Source: Hydractinia symbiolongicarpus
Lineage: Eukaryota > Cnidaria > Hydrozoa > Anthoathecata > Hydractiniidae
DNA: 64,000 nucleotides
Assembly (NCBI RefSeq): GCF_029227915.1
Contig: NC_079883.1
Location: forward strand, 21,638,001 to 21,702,000
Reading direction: 5' to 3'
Positions 1 through 12,078 of the stretch are shown here, piece by piece. The notes under the pieces were generated by a model. That model searched no databases and had not been told where the DNA came from. It saw only the letters and a list, made by a program, of their open reading frames with translations. Position 1 is the first letter of the stretch. Every line of letters starts with the position of its first letter. A program made the position numbers and the translations under genes.

Positions 1-3000
1 TGACTTTCACTTGTGATGTACAGGCGTGTGCGAACGTGGCGATGTGGTGTAGCGATATCACGAGATTCACTAAAAAATAAGTCAAGGATATTACATTGAA
101 GAAATTGCAAGAATAATAACTCGTTTAAATGCTTTTCAACAAAACTTAACTAGATATACATGTGCAGAAAAGGCACGTAAAGAACCCGTAGTGGATTTTT
201 TAACATGTTTAGCAGCCTGCTTTAGGTGACACCATAGAGCTTAAATAAACGCCCAGCCTTTAAAATTACGAGCGTTGCGTTTTATTGAAAGGGCGTAATC
301 ACTTCAAATCACATATATGGAATCGTTCTCAATTTCAATCGTTTTCTTCGTTCTGATATTTTTCTGTGTTGGAGGGACCGACCGTATAGGAGTGTGTGCG
401 TGGTGGGAGGAGGCGTTATTAGTTTACTAGGTTTAAACACGGGCGTTTATTCAAGGCGATGTTTATCTAAAGGGGCGCTAATTTTAATTTAGGTATTTAT
501 TTAAGATTTTACTGTATGTTTAATTTAAAAAAAACAGAAAAATTAAGCATGCATTAGAATGTAAACTTTGTTAGGGTTTTTATGTCATGCCTTTTAAGTT
601 GCAGGGGTAAAGCGGCCCAAACTCACCCATGTTGCAACGCCTCTTCATAATCCGCCCAAGAACTGGAGTGAAAAAAAAATAATTATTTACGTGCATTACT
701 AAGGTATTATTAAGGTATAAAAAAAAATTTAAAAGAAAAATGTTAATCATCAAAACTTCACTTGAAATAATATTAGGAGCAGCTTGCATGAAGAAAACTT
801 TACGGAACTATTAATATTAAATGTTTGTCGTCCTATCCCACCCCCATAGAAACAGACTGACAGCTGAAATACCTTGGATCTAACCGGTGAACAGTGTCTT
901 CCAATCGATTGACATTATACTGGAGGTCAGCTTGTATTTTGCGATAGAACCGATTGCAAATTTGTCTCGATATCGTTGTCTTTTCTTCCGCAGTTATTCC
1001 GTACTCCTGTAAAATAAAATAAAAATCGTATGAGATTTTAACACAAGGTAAGGTAGCGTACATGGTGTTTTTAATAAAAAGTGTTTTTTGTTTCAGCATG
1101 ATTATTTTTAATTTTTTAGCAAAAAAAAGATGTGAGAATGTGTTACTAAGATATAACCGGCTTTCTCAAACGCTTTCAATTCTTTGATCTTGGAAATTCT
1201 TTTTTACTAATTTATGTCAGGAGGGTTTGCTGGTAAACAAAATAATGGACCGTTAACAAAACTCACCAAAGGTATGACAATATCAGCTAATGATTTTGAA
1301 TGCTGATAAAGTTCGGGTAGATGACGTAGACCTAATGATCTTAAAAAATAAATTTTTTTTGAACAATCACCATAAACACATAAGTTCACTCTGAGACTAC
1401 GTGCCAGATGTTTAAAAATTAGGGTCTGTTGCAAATCTAATGAATGTGACGGAAGGACAATTCATACATTAGCACCTTAGTAAATAGAAATTTTATGAAG
1501 CAGGATGTCAGAGAAAGTATTCTTTCACTTTGCTTATCTACAGACTAATAACTGATCATCGCTTAAATGCGTTTTATATTATGTTTTCATTTTCATGACG
1601 GAAGGATAGTACTTTTAAGAAGTATGAAAAGTGTCATAGACAGAATATAATGAATTAAAACCAGAACCAGATTCATCATTCAATAACTATAATGGAATAT
1701 TTTGCCACATAAATGGCCACAACATTTAGTAAATGCAAATCTAACATTGTTCTTGTCACAAGCAATAGAATAAAACCTCAGATAAATATCCGTAGCACGC
1801 TCTAATTTATTGTATTGAAACTTGACCAGTTGTCAACCTATCACTAAAAAGCCTACTGTCAACAGGATGTAAAATTTTTCTGATTTTCCAAAACTCGTAA
1901 ATCTCCTGTATTTTTTAAATTTCTCTTGAAAAAAGGCATATTTTTAATTTAAAAGCACTAAGAATAATGAAGATTTAAAAATTACGATTTTGGTATATAA
2001 AAGGGTTCATGATGTCACCTAAACACCTAAACATTTTGAAATGTTCATGAAACTAAATTAGTATAGAATATAAAAAGTCAGAGTGCAAAACATCTTGAAC
2101 TGGTAAGAAAAATATTATCTAAACACAGATAAACAAACAAACAAACAAACAAACAAACAAAAAAAAAAACAAACAAACAAACAAACAAACAAACAACTAA
2201 CCAATAAAAACAATATAATACCTGTTATGCAAATAATCATATTTGACACAGTCATAAATATCTGGAATCAAACTTATATCAAACTCATCTCCACTCCAGA
2301 AATCTTTCTCTAACTTTTCCCAACGATGCTTCATCAGATTCAAACTTTCGTCGTGATACAAGTCATTCTTATTTGGGCAGCTGTTAGAATCGTCACATTT
2401 TTTGTTGATTTGTTTCACTAGCTCTTGCACCAGGGCGTATATTTTTTGACATACTTGATGAGGGTTTTTCACTTCACGCATCGCTTTTAATATTGAGTTG
2501 GGAGATAGTGTTAACTAAAAGAAAGAATGAGATTACCTGGCTCTTATTCCAATTGAACATTTTGTTGACAAATTTACTTGCTTTTTTATTGCAGTAAAAC
2601 AAATCAGTTTTAAAAATTATTTATGTAGCAAAAAATAGTGGCACCGTACATGCCTGTTTTAAATATTGAAAGGAATATTCCTTTAGCATACTATGACCAA
2701 AGAGGATATCAGATGGCAATGACGCAATAGAATTATTTGAAAAAAAAATTGTATTTTTTAGACTCTCTGCTACTCAGAAAAAATTGACAGAAGAAAGATG
2801 TAATCTTTTTGTTTACTAATAATTCACTAATAATTTTTCTACGAAATGTTTCATAAGTGATTTTTAAGGCTGCCATGTCTTAACTTTTACTGCGTAATTG
2901 CCCATTAGATATAGTGCAATGGCCTGGAGATTAAGTATGCCTGTTGTACTAAGAGTTGAGGTTTCACATCTGTTAAGTCTGTGTTCCCACAGTGAAACAC

Positions 3001-6000
3001 ACAATTTGTTCTGGTTAGTGCATAAGTGTTGTCTAACTCAGTTTTCTGCTAGCCTGTGGAATCTTTCCGCTTTAAATCAATTTCGCAGTAGAAACTTAAT
3101 GAAAAAAGATCTTACATCTTCTTCATCTTGAGGAGTGAAATCACTTGTTGAATGTAGATGGTCATGTAGACGACACTTGACTCTAAAAAATAAAACCTTT
3201 TCGTTAAAATGTAAAATTAAGATGATAAACCTTATGATAAAAAGGTGCAAAAAATATGCACATAAATAATCTTGTTAAGGTGAAATATAACAACACAACG
3301 ACAGTACATAAAGCTTAGAACAAAACTAAATTATAAACATAAAATGGCAACCTGCATCTCACCTTTGCATTGTACCACTTACATCAACAGGTGTGTCCAA
3401 CATTCCAGTCACGTGTTTATCACTATTGACCAAACTAACAAGAACAGGTGTCAGCTCGCCTTCTAATGCCAGTAAACCCTGAAGACGAATTGAATATTCT
3501 TTACCTTCCAGAGTTTGCTTGATGAGAACAAACGCTACTACAGTGGGCTCTCTGGATTCAGATCAATTTTCCACTCCCTTACAAGTTTGGAGAAACAGAA
3601 AATACATTGCAATGACTTCTTAACAACAACAAGTTTACGAAGTACCTTTGCAAATGCAGCTGCTGTCATTTGTACACGTCCTTCATCTGATGCATAGATC
3701 TTTAAGTCATGTCGGTACGTACTATGAAGACGAAGAAATCCAAAACCAGGTACTCTACCATATTCACCTTAAATGATATTTCAATTTTAACTTTAGCCGG
3801 CGATCTTACGTGTCGATCAACCATAAAGGAAAGAATCCCTTGAAATAAATACCCTGTCAACATGTCACACATTTTTGTACAACGAAACTAAGCACATTAT
3901 TTCAGGCTTAAATTTTGTGCAACTCTTGTGCAAGAGTCTGGTTACTAAACTTGATGCAAAAAAAAACTTACCTTGTCCACCAGGGTAAACACATCGAAAT
4001 GCTCTCCCCAGATCTTCAGCTTGCTTTTTTCCCATTGGTGTTAATTCACCTCCCCATTTTAAAATCAACAGTAAAGCTTGAGTGTTTCCTACAGAAGTTT
4101 GTGACTTTTTATTACGACCTTTAAATTTTGTCAGCATGTCATAGTTTCGTTTGTCAGCCATTGCTTTTAACTGAACCTTACGATTGATGCCAGAGAAATA
4201 TCCATACCTAGAACAATAGGCTTTTACTTGATATTGGACTACTAAGAAACCGGTTATAAAACATTGTACACCGTAGAATATGCAATCTGAAAAAGTATAA
4301 AGACAAAAAACAATTTTAAGAACAAATTTTATCACTTACATTTCCAAAACACTCTTCATTTGTGCAAGTTTTAACTTGTTCTCATGAATTGGCTGCTTCG
4401 GGTCTTCTTCATAGGCTTCAAGCAATGTTCGGGTAATATCCAGTATTTCTTGCAGCTGTTTTGGCTTCTTTATCTTTAAACGACCTTCATCTGGGCCACC
4501 ATACTTGTTAAATAGTTTTACAAACCTTAAAAACAAGAGTAAGATAATTATTGATTGGATTGATATTGCTATATAACAGCAATTTTGATTTGCAAGAACA
4601 AAGATTTATAAGCATGCTGCATCAACTTTCAGTCCATTACGTTAACTGCAGTAAAAAGTTTTAAATACATGAAGATTTGTAGTACAACTAATTTTTATTA
4701 ATCAAATAAGGGAAAGTTCACAAGAAATTTTTTTCTAACTTTCTTATTTATAAAAAAAAACTGGAATAAAGTGTAAATAAAATTAGCACTCAACCTACAA
4801 TGGGTGGGTAACAACCATTTTCATCTTCTGTTTTGGTGTTCTATCGCCATGGCGAATTATAGCAATTACACATCGCAACTCCATCACCGTACTAGCTGGT
4901 GTTTGCACAGGTGCTTCAACAGACTTTTTGTGATCAACACTAACCAATTCCTGTGGTATCCAAAGTTGAGGAGCAATGTTTTGAAGAATAATGTCTGCCA
5001 GTATTTGTGAACAGTCGTCATAATATTTTTGTGATGTTTTTACAAAGCTGAATCCATTCACATCGCAAACAAGAGATTTTCCATTTGCTCTCAATAGGTC
5101 AAATCCACACACAGTTTGCTGTAAAGGGAGGGCAAGTCATTTGAAAAGTAGAAAAATATAAATATGAACACTTTAAAATCAAAAGGGACACAAACTATGA
5201 TGAAACAGCAGAACAGCACTAGCATAGAAAAACAGCAGTTATTTTCACTTCAAATTTAAAATTATCTGTTCACGTACCTTAAAGCAACTGCATACTCGCT
5301 TGGCAAGTAGTTTCTCATGAGCACTTAGGATCACTGGGTATCTAAGTTCTTTTCCCCCACTGTCTCGTTCAACCTTTCCATCTAACACAGGGGATTTTCT
5401 TGCTTCTGCATGAGCATACTCCTCTCCCACTGTGTACACCTTAAAAATTATAAAGAAAATAAAAGTCAAAACGACAACAAAAGAAGTCATTTTTTCTGCA
5501 ATCACCTTGCCCAGACCTTAACATCTGTCCCATCGGTTGGCATAAAATCCTCATAAATATAAGAACCAGTGCGTCTAATACGACTCTCGGATGAATAAAC
5601 GCTACTACGACTTCCAATCTTACGAAATAGGATTTGACATCCACCGCCAGCTGATGAAGGATAATAAATATAAATGTTATGATCCTCTGCATTGACTGGT
5701 TTTTCTACGAAAGGCTTTGTGAATGTCTTTCCATTTACAATAATAGTGTCATCAAACTCCTCAATATCTTCATCTGAGGACAATGGATTTCCATGAGGAT
5801 CACGATTAAATATGGCATATCTTGGTATCTCCAATCCTTCCTCTTCAAGTAATCTATACACTTCCCTCCTAAAATGTATTGGACAGTAAATAAAATAATT
5901 TGGACAATATCATAAAAAATCCTTCACAAGCTTGTGTCAAATTTAACCCTAGTTAATATAATCAACCAAACCATAACGATAAGAGGAAGTTGCACTGACA

Positions 6001-6584
6001 AAACTTACTAAGAACTTTTTTTAATGCAGTGCGATCATTTTTTTTATACCTTGATTTATTAAGTAGTAGAAGATATAAGCAAAATTAGATGGTCAAAAAA
6101 TGGCCCTCTTACCGATCTTGCAAGAGATATTGCATTTCAAGGTCATTAATAACTAACGGCTTTCTAAGTTTTGCATAAGCAATCGCTTTCTCCAATGGAA
6201 ATCCTGTTGAGTAAAATGAAATTAAGCAATCCACAACAGGCCAGTTTTCAACAGGTTCATTAAGGACAATCTCATCTGGGAATATTTGAAAATCCAATAG
6301 AATGAATCGTTTTAGTCTTTTCAAAATTTCTTTCATTGGTCTGGAATAAGTCTAAATACAATAAAAAACAAACAATAACACGAGAAAATCTAATTTTGTC
6401 GAAGACGAAAAAAAACATTAATAAAAGTAACCTTGTTTAACAGCCAATGTGAAGGGGAGCTAAAACATACCTTCTTATTCATGGCACATATTCCTACTAT
6501 GATATGTACAGGATCTTCAGTCTCGTTACTTTTATCACACTCCTCAAAATCTGGGCTTGGTGTTTTTGTATCCATGTTTCGATA
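1..6584 (-). CDS. PPIP5K: PPIP5K, main body of gene (13 internal exons plus one at the edge), C-terminus beyond the window
   Basis: Diphosphoinositol pentakisphosphate kinase of the Vip1 family: an N-terminal ATP-grasp kinase makes inositol pyrophosphates and a histidine-acid-phosphatase-like domain removes them. Exons from 5' to 3': 6584-6471, 6351-6113, 5868-5517, 5439-5278, 5118-4799, 4525-4340, 4207-3972, 3767-3646, 3478-3363, 3182-3116, 2514-2222, 1339-1267, 1006-873 and 69-1. All have GT-AG boundaries and reading phase is kept across every junction. Visible landmarks are HIIVGICAM at the start of the kinase, [39 protein letters not shown], the metal-binding region CDVNGFSFV, the phosphatase signature [33 protein letters not shown] and [10 protein letters not shown]. 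The last exon reads [13 protein letters not shown] and runs off the left edge. About 820 residues are visible here; vertebrate proteins are roughly 1,200-1,450, the rest being a variable tail. The family call is secure; individual splice sites are inferred. Confidence 0.95.
232..490. repeat. Hairpin-forming dispersed repeat with AATAAACGCCC arms
   Basis: AATAAACGCCC at about 244 is matched by its reverse complement GGGCGTTTATT at about 443, inside the last visible PPIP5K intron. The same core recurs near 12990, 34230 and 51855 in regions without genes, so this is a small dispersed family. The ends are not defined. Confidence 0.45.
2128..2196. repeat. (AAAC)n microsatellite
   Basis: A run of CAAA units is interrupted by a short poly-A and lies in a PPIP5K intron just downstream of the 2514-2222 exon. 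It has no other visible function. Confidence 0.9.
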
Positions 6585-9044
6585 CTAAAAGTGAAATATT
6601 AGAACATAGTTTAAACAAATAAACAAATGGATTACTAAAATGATTGTAAAAACAAAAATCCATCAAATTTTTTATAAACAATGCAATTTTTTGGAGTACA
6701 CATTTTGAACATGTTTTTATTACCCTTTAGTTATTAAATGTTACAAGTTTGCTAGTCCATACACAAAGTTTAAAAATATTTATGTTATAACAATATATTA
6801 AATAATATTACATTAAATAATAAATTAAAGAAACACCTACAAATTATAATACTAACAATGGATAAAAATAATAACAAAGCTATTAAAAGAAAAAAGTATA
6901 AAAATAGCCAAAAAAAAAGGTTAAGTGAAATGTGAAAGACATAACAAGCAATAGCAAACCTGAGACATTTAGGCTTGATGATAAGAAAAAATATGTTTTT
7001 TACTTCCTTCAATCATTATTCGATTATAAAAATAAAAAAGCATATTGTAAAATTCCTTTTACTTGATGAAATAAGTACACGCATACTTCATGATGACAAA
7101 AAGCATTGTGTTAAAAAAGGAGTATTAATTTTAAGAATGGATATGGTTTATAAAGTCACAGGTGGTGTAAACTAGCGCAAAATATCACATTCATTTCTTT
7201 TTAATGGAACATAACATGCTTCTTATAAAATAACCTGCTTCTTATGAGAGGCTTTTTACAAATTAGCCCTCAATCACATACATCTAAAACAAACTGGCAA
7301 TTCAATTGCCAGTTCTTCATTATCCATTTTTTTTCTAAAAACGTTTTTTTCTATTTTTAATTTTTTAACAGTTTTTGCAGTACGCACTTCAATGAATATG
7401 AAAAATATAAATTTTATACTTAATGCTACATTCAACACTCAGTGTTATTTTTACCACTTTACCTAATACATTAACAAACTATTTTAAAATATACCAATAA
7501 AAGACATGTCAGTTTTTAAGTAAATAAGTCAGTTACCTAGGTAGCTTTGCTTACATTGTTAAACTTATTCATCATAGCATTTTTTGTCACTACACTGTTT
7601 AGCTGCTACTTATAAAAGTTAAGAAATAGTACTGATTCCATACGGACAATCCAATCATTTGTGTAAAGCTCAGGTTTATGATAAAAAACTAAAGGAAACA
7701 TTAGAGTTCAGCAAACTAACTTAAAGCCTGAACATATGGGTTCTAACCTCAGTTATACTAAGCACTGACTGTACTGACTTTTTTAATAGCACTTCCTTAT
7801 TAATAGCTCAAGATTTCAGTGAACTGTTCCATCTATTTAATGCTTTCACTATCTGTATACATTTTAGTTGTGATATACAGGAAGTAGTCACACATACAGT
7901 ACTGCAGCTGATCTCCACAATTATGAATAATATTTTCTATTGTCTGTACGTTAAATGCCATGTAGAATAAAAAAACTCCTGTCCTACCTGCATGAAATTC
8001 ACATAGCTAAACAGTTACCTATATCCAGTTACAAGTATACAATGTAGAAATTACAAGACTCACATTACAAGACTCACATTACACCTCTGTATTTGTATTT
8101 TAAGAACTTGATGAGGAGGTTAGCAATAGTTATTTGATTCCATAAACTCAAGTTTATTCTTACATACTTACCACTGTGTTTAAAAATTTTAGTTGTCATA
8201 AACGTCATTCACAAAAACAACATAAAGTTTTTGTGAATTAGTTTGATGGGTCTGTTAAGGCATTTACAAAAAAATGTAGATTAGTTCAACAATAAATCCA
8301 GTGGTGTATATTGTTGTGTTAAGCTTTCTACAAAAAAATCAAAAGGACAATTACCATTGAACATTAAAATCACTCATTCAATAAACAATCACTTAATTGT
8401 TTATGAAACATACAATAACACCATGATGTGATATGGAAGAACTGTCAATGTTTTTGTAAGCATATAAAAATTATTTGTTAAAGTAATGTTACTGTCTACT
8501 ATTGTTTGTACTACTATTGTATTATTGTTTTCGTATGACGTGCATCAAAATATTAATTTTAATAAACATATAGCATTAAAAAAAGATAAATTCTTAGTCA
8601 AAAATTTCAAAAAAGCAAGTTTTGACTCCATTTTTAGGTAATTTTAGGGCCTTTAAAATAAAGGGAGAGGTAATAAATGCCTATAAGATTAACAGGAGAC
8701 TAATGCTAAATTCACACTGCAAAAAGTTCTATGTTGAGACGCATTGTACCATATATGGCAGGCACACAATGAAGTAACGTATCATTTCGTTGCATGACTT
8801 AATACCTTACCACTATGTTTTGTTTGTCACATGATATGAGGATTTTTCATTCTTATTCTAAAATCACATGCTTTTTTTATTAAATTCAAAAAGTATATAA
8901 AGTTTTTTAATATTTAACGCGCAAAAAACACCACAAAAATATATGGTAACATGCCAAGCTGCAAAGAACTGCGTTTTCAGTGTGAATTTATAGCTTAAAG
9001 GAATAAATTAGTATAATTATTTTCTTGATAACATTAGTCTTTGT

Positions 9045-9299
9045 GTTATCATCATCATCATCATCATCATTCTCGGCTTAACGTCCGTTTTCCATGCTAG
9101 CATGGGTTGGACGGGGTATATTAATGACCCTCTTCCAATCTGATCTAGACTGTGTTAGATCTAAACTCAACTTCCTCTCTATCAAGTCTGTCCTTATAAC
9201 CTCCTGCCAAGTCTTTCTCGGTCTGCCTCTGGGCTTTGCCCCAGGAACTATCAAGTCTCTACACTTTCTTACCCAATTATCCTCCTCCATTCTTTCCAA
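9045..9299 (-). mobile_element. 3' end of a non-LTR retrotransposon with a trinucleotide tail
   Basis: The minus strand encodes a 73-residue piece ending THASMENGR, with GRPRKTWQEVIRTDL and an SRSDWKRVI stretch. These are typical of the extreme C-terminus of LINE reverse transcriptases that carry a basic RGRPRKTW motif. On the minus strand it is followed directly by a GAT/ATG trinucleotide repeat (plus strand ATC repeats at about 9049-9070), like the simple-repeat tails of some LINEs. The 5' part of the element is missing, consistent with 5' truncation at insertion. The exact clade is not assigned. Confidence 0.75.
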
Positions 9300-10959
9300 G
9301 TGTCATGAAAGCGTTTTACTCAATAAGAAATCTTCTGTGCAGAATTATGTTGGGTGGCCTTTATACATAAAAGATGGTTAAATTTGCTGGTCAGTAGCAA
9401 ATAAGACTCAACAACATCTTCTTTGCAAGCATTAAACACAGCATATTAATGATTTTGGAGATTTTGATAAAGTCAGCAAATTCCTGCACAAAAGCTAGTC
9501 TAACCGTTACTTCTATGGTAAGATCTCAAAACACTGATCAAGAGAATGTTTAAGATTATGAGCTTTTTATGTTAAAGGTTTTTTGTTAGCTTTATGTCTG
9601 TCTGTTCCGAAACAGCTGGGTTAATAAAGTTTTAGAAAATGACGTCAGTTACTTTCAACTGTTTTAAGATTATTTGGCCGGAAAATTTTGCTAATTAATT
9701 CATTAATATTAGATAAAATAACAAAAAATAAAGTCTTGTGATAGTTATAGCACAGAAAAATCACATGTTTACTTTTTATCACCATGCAAACAAACTGCAT
9801 ATCTGGGCAAATTACAACATTGTTAGAAAAAAAAGAAGTCTTACTTATTACTTACATTATTTCTCACTAAAATCTTGTTAACACAGATAAAAATATTTCA
9901 AAGTCAGTTGAGAAATTTTTGGAGGTGGAATTTATTTATTTATTCTAACTGATGACAAAAGATGTGAGACATGAAAAGCTTTTAAATGTTTGGCTAAAAA
10001 ACACATTAAATAATAATGAGGGTGAAAAATGCAGACATTTGAATCAAGGAAATCATCTGCTTTGTATGGCCAAGTTCTTTTACATTTCCTAATTTTTGAT
10101 TTTTAATTTATGTACTTTAATGAAATGCAAAATAGTGCACAATTGCAACTTACATATACAGCCATTTTGAACTAAACAGTTAAATAAAAATAATATAAAA
10201 TTTTTTACAAAACAGACAATTAATTTACAAATGAAAATTACAGTTGCAATGCACCAGAGAGATAAAAAACTCCAAAGTTCTGAAAATAATTAATGCAGCT
10301 TTGTGAAAATACTAGAGTCCCAGTCCTCTAAATTCATTTACACAATTCAGCTTTTGCTAAGTGTATTTTTCTGTTTTAAGAGATCGAAAAAAAGTTTTCT
10401 TACAATTGCTAATTTTTACAAAAATTATAAAAAAAAAAAAAACGGTAAAAGTATTGGAAGGCTGCTACTGCTATTTCTTTTCTCGAATAAAAAATAATTA
10501 AAACATAAGAAATACTTTATATAAACTGCTGCATAACGTTATTTTATTACATTTAAACACACGGTTATCTATGCTACTTACAATTTAATTTCATTCAACT
10601 TTTTTTGATTTAATTTACATTTGATCAAATTGTTGCCTGCATCTTTCAGAAATATTTGCTTTAGCATTACTTTTTCAGTCCTTTCTTAAAAGCACTAACA
10701 AGTCCAGGCCTTGCCATGAGTGCGAGCAATTGCTCGCGCCCGCGTAGTGCTCGCGTAAATGCTCGTTACCTGAGCATTCTATTGCTCGCGTAATATTACC
10801 ATTTTGAGATAAGTGTAAACGTTTTTCTCAAGAATTGATTGGTCTTTTAAGTTAAACTGCTGCACGAACGCTCAACCTGAAACTGAAAAGATATTTGGTG
10901 TGAATATTTTCCATCCATCGTGCAAAAGTTCATTCGCCATTTTGTAAAACGCTTGCGAT

Positions 10960-11650
10960 ACGGGCATTAAGGTTAATCTTTGTTGCGCATTCATTTCGCA
11001 GTAGAAAAGTAGGGGGCATTTTAAATCGTGAACCCCAAACATGAGGTCGAGGGTCTACTGGTATAGCGACTCTCTCAATCTTAACTTCCTTTTCTACATG
11101 TCCGCAATAATATGCATGACTATACTGTCGTTTTCATAAACTTATTGTTTATTTTTCAGCAAATAGGAAAAAATATGCTTCGTTTTCAAATTAAAAAAGA
11201 GTCTTTATCCGCATGGTTTAAATAAAACTTCAAAATTCATTCAGAAAGTTCAGGTACACGTCTGGTACATAAAATTTATACAGAAAAAAAAGTATACCAC
11301 ACGTGGGTTTCGTTTTTAAAATTGTTTGAATAACAATTGCAGCATAAAGAAAATAATCCATTAAATTTGGACGCGCTATGGTTTCCAATTGTTTCGTCAA
11401 ATGAAGAAATTATCTACAATTAAATCCATGATAAATTGTCTGTTCCGCCTGTAAGTGCAGTTTTGCAGACTTGCGTCATCCGTGCTCCATCAGCATTCAC
11501 CCCCGCATTAGTTAAGAACGGCATAACTGGATTTTCTGTGTAAGACCTGGTTACCAACGATGAAGGGGCCAGGCAAAAGAGATTTATGTCTACATAGTTT
11601 TTCAAGTAAGTCAGGGGTCTGTAAATTAGCTAGGATGGTCAGGTTGGCTA
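10960..11650. repeat. Dispersed repeat, copy A
   Basis: This block contains two segments found elsewhere in the same intron. One (about 10970-11160) is similar to 14925-15110, and the other (about 11371-11650) is similar to 13078-13370 at visibly high identity. In copy A the two are in order, whereas the second copies lie apart and in the opposite order. The second segment gives a spurious 61-codon minus-strand reading frame that I do not regard as a gene. Confidence 0.7.
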
Positions 11651-12078
11651 TGAATAGGCTTTCTTAGGATTTTTTTACATGCTTTATATTTAATAAAAAC
11701 TTATAAATTTATATTCTTTGAAACAGTTTGTTAATATGTTTTAGGGTTTTAGTAATGTAATGTCTTGAGTACATTTTCTGTTAACTAAAAAGCTGTTGTT
11801 GATCTGCTGCAAGCAAGTTAATGCTTTTCCTTAAAAAAGCATGCAGAAGTATTAAAAAACATTTCCAATTGCTTTCAAGCTTTACAAGGATTTTTCTTAT
11901 CACTTTGACCCCCCACACTTCCAGTACATTTCTTCAATCTGTCTCTTGAAACATTTCCTCTATATTGAACACTGTGTCATGTGTAGTCTTGAACACTGGA
12001 AATTTGTATTAAAAAGCAAAAATTGAACGTCCAATTACCTTAGATGTGATAATTTAGTTCTAATCTCTAATTTCTTTT

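Noticed and set aside
2128-2196. CRISPR-like regular repeat
   Set aside because: It is a plain (AAAC)n microsatellite with no spacers, in a eukaryotic intron.
3865-4335. Long minus-strand frame taken as a 156-residue protein
   Set aside because: Only 4207-3972 is exon. The rest is intron read through, and the PPIP5K splice sites fit the family exactly.
9094-9381. Plus-strand frame opposite the LINE tail
   Set aside because: It is the complement of a recognisable reverse transcriptase C-terminus.
11420-11605. Minus-strand 61-codon frame as a gene
   Set aside because: It lies in a dispersed repeat, and the second copy at 13.1-13.4 kb does not keep the frame.
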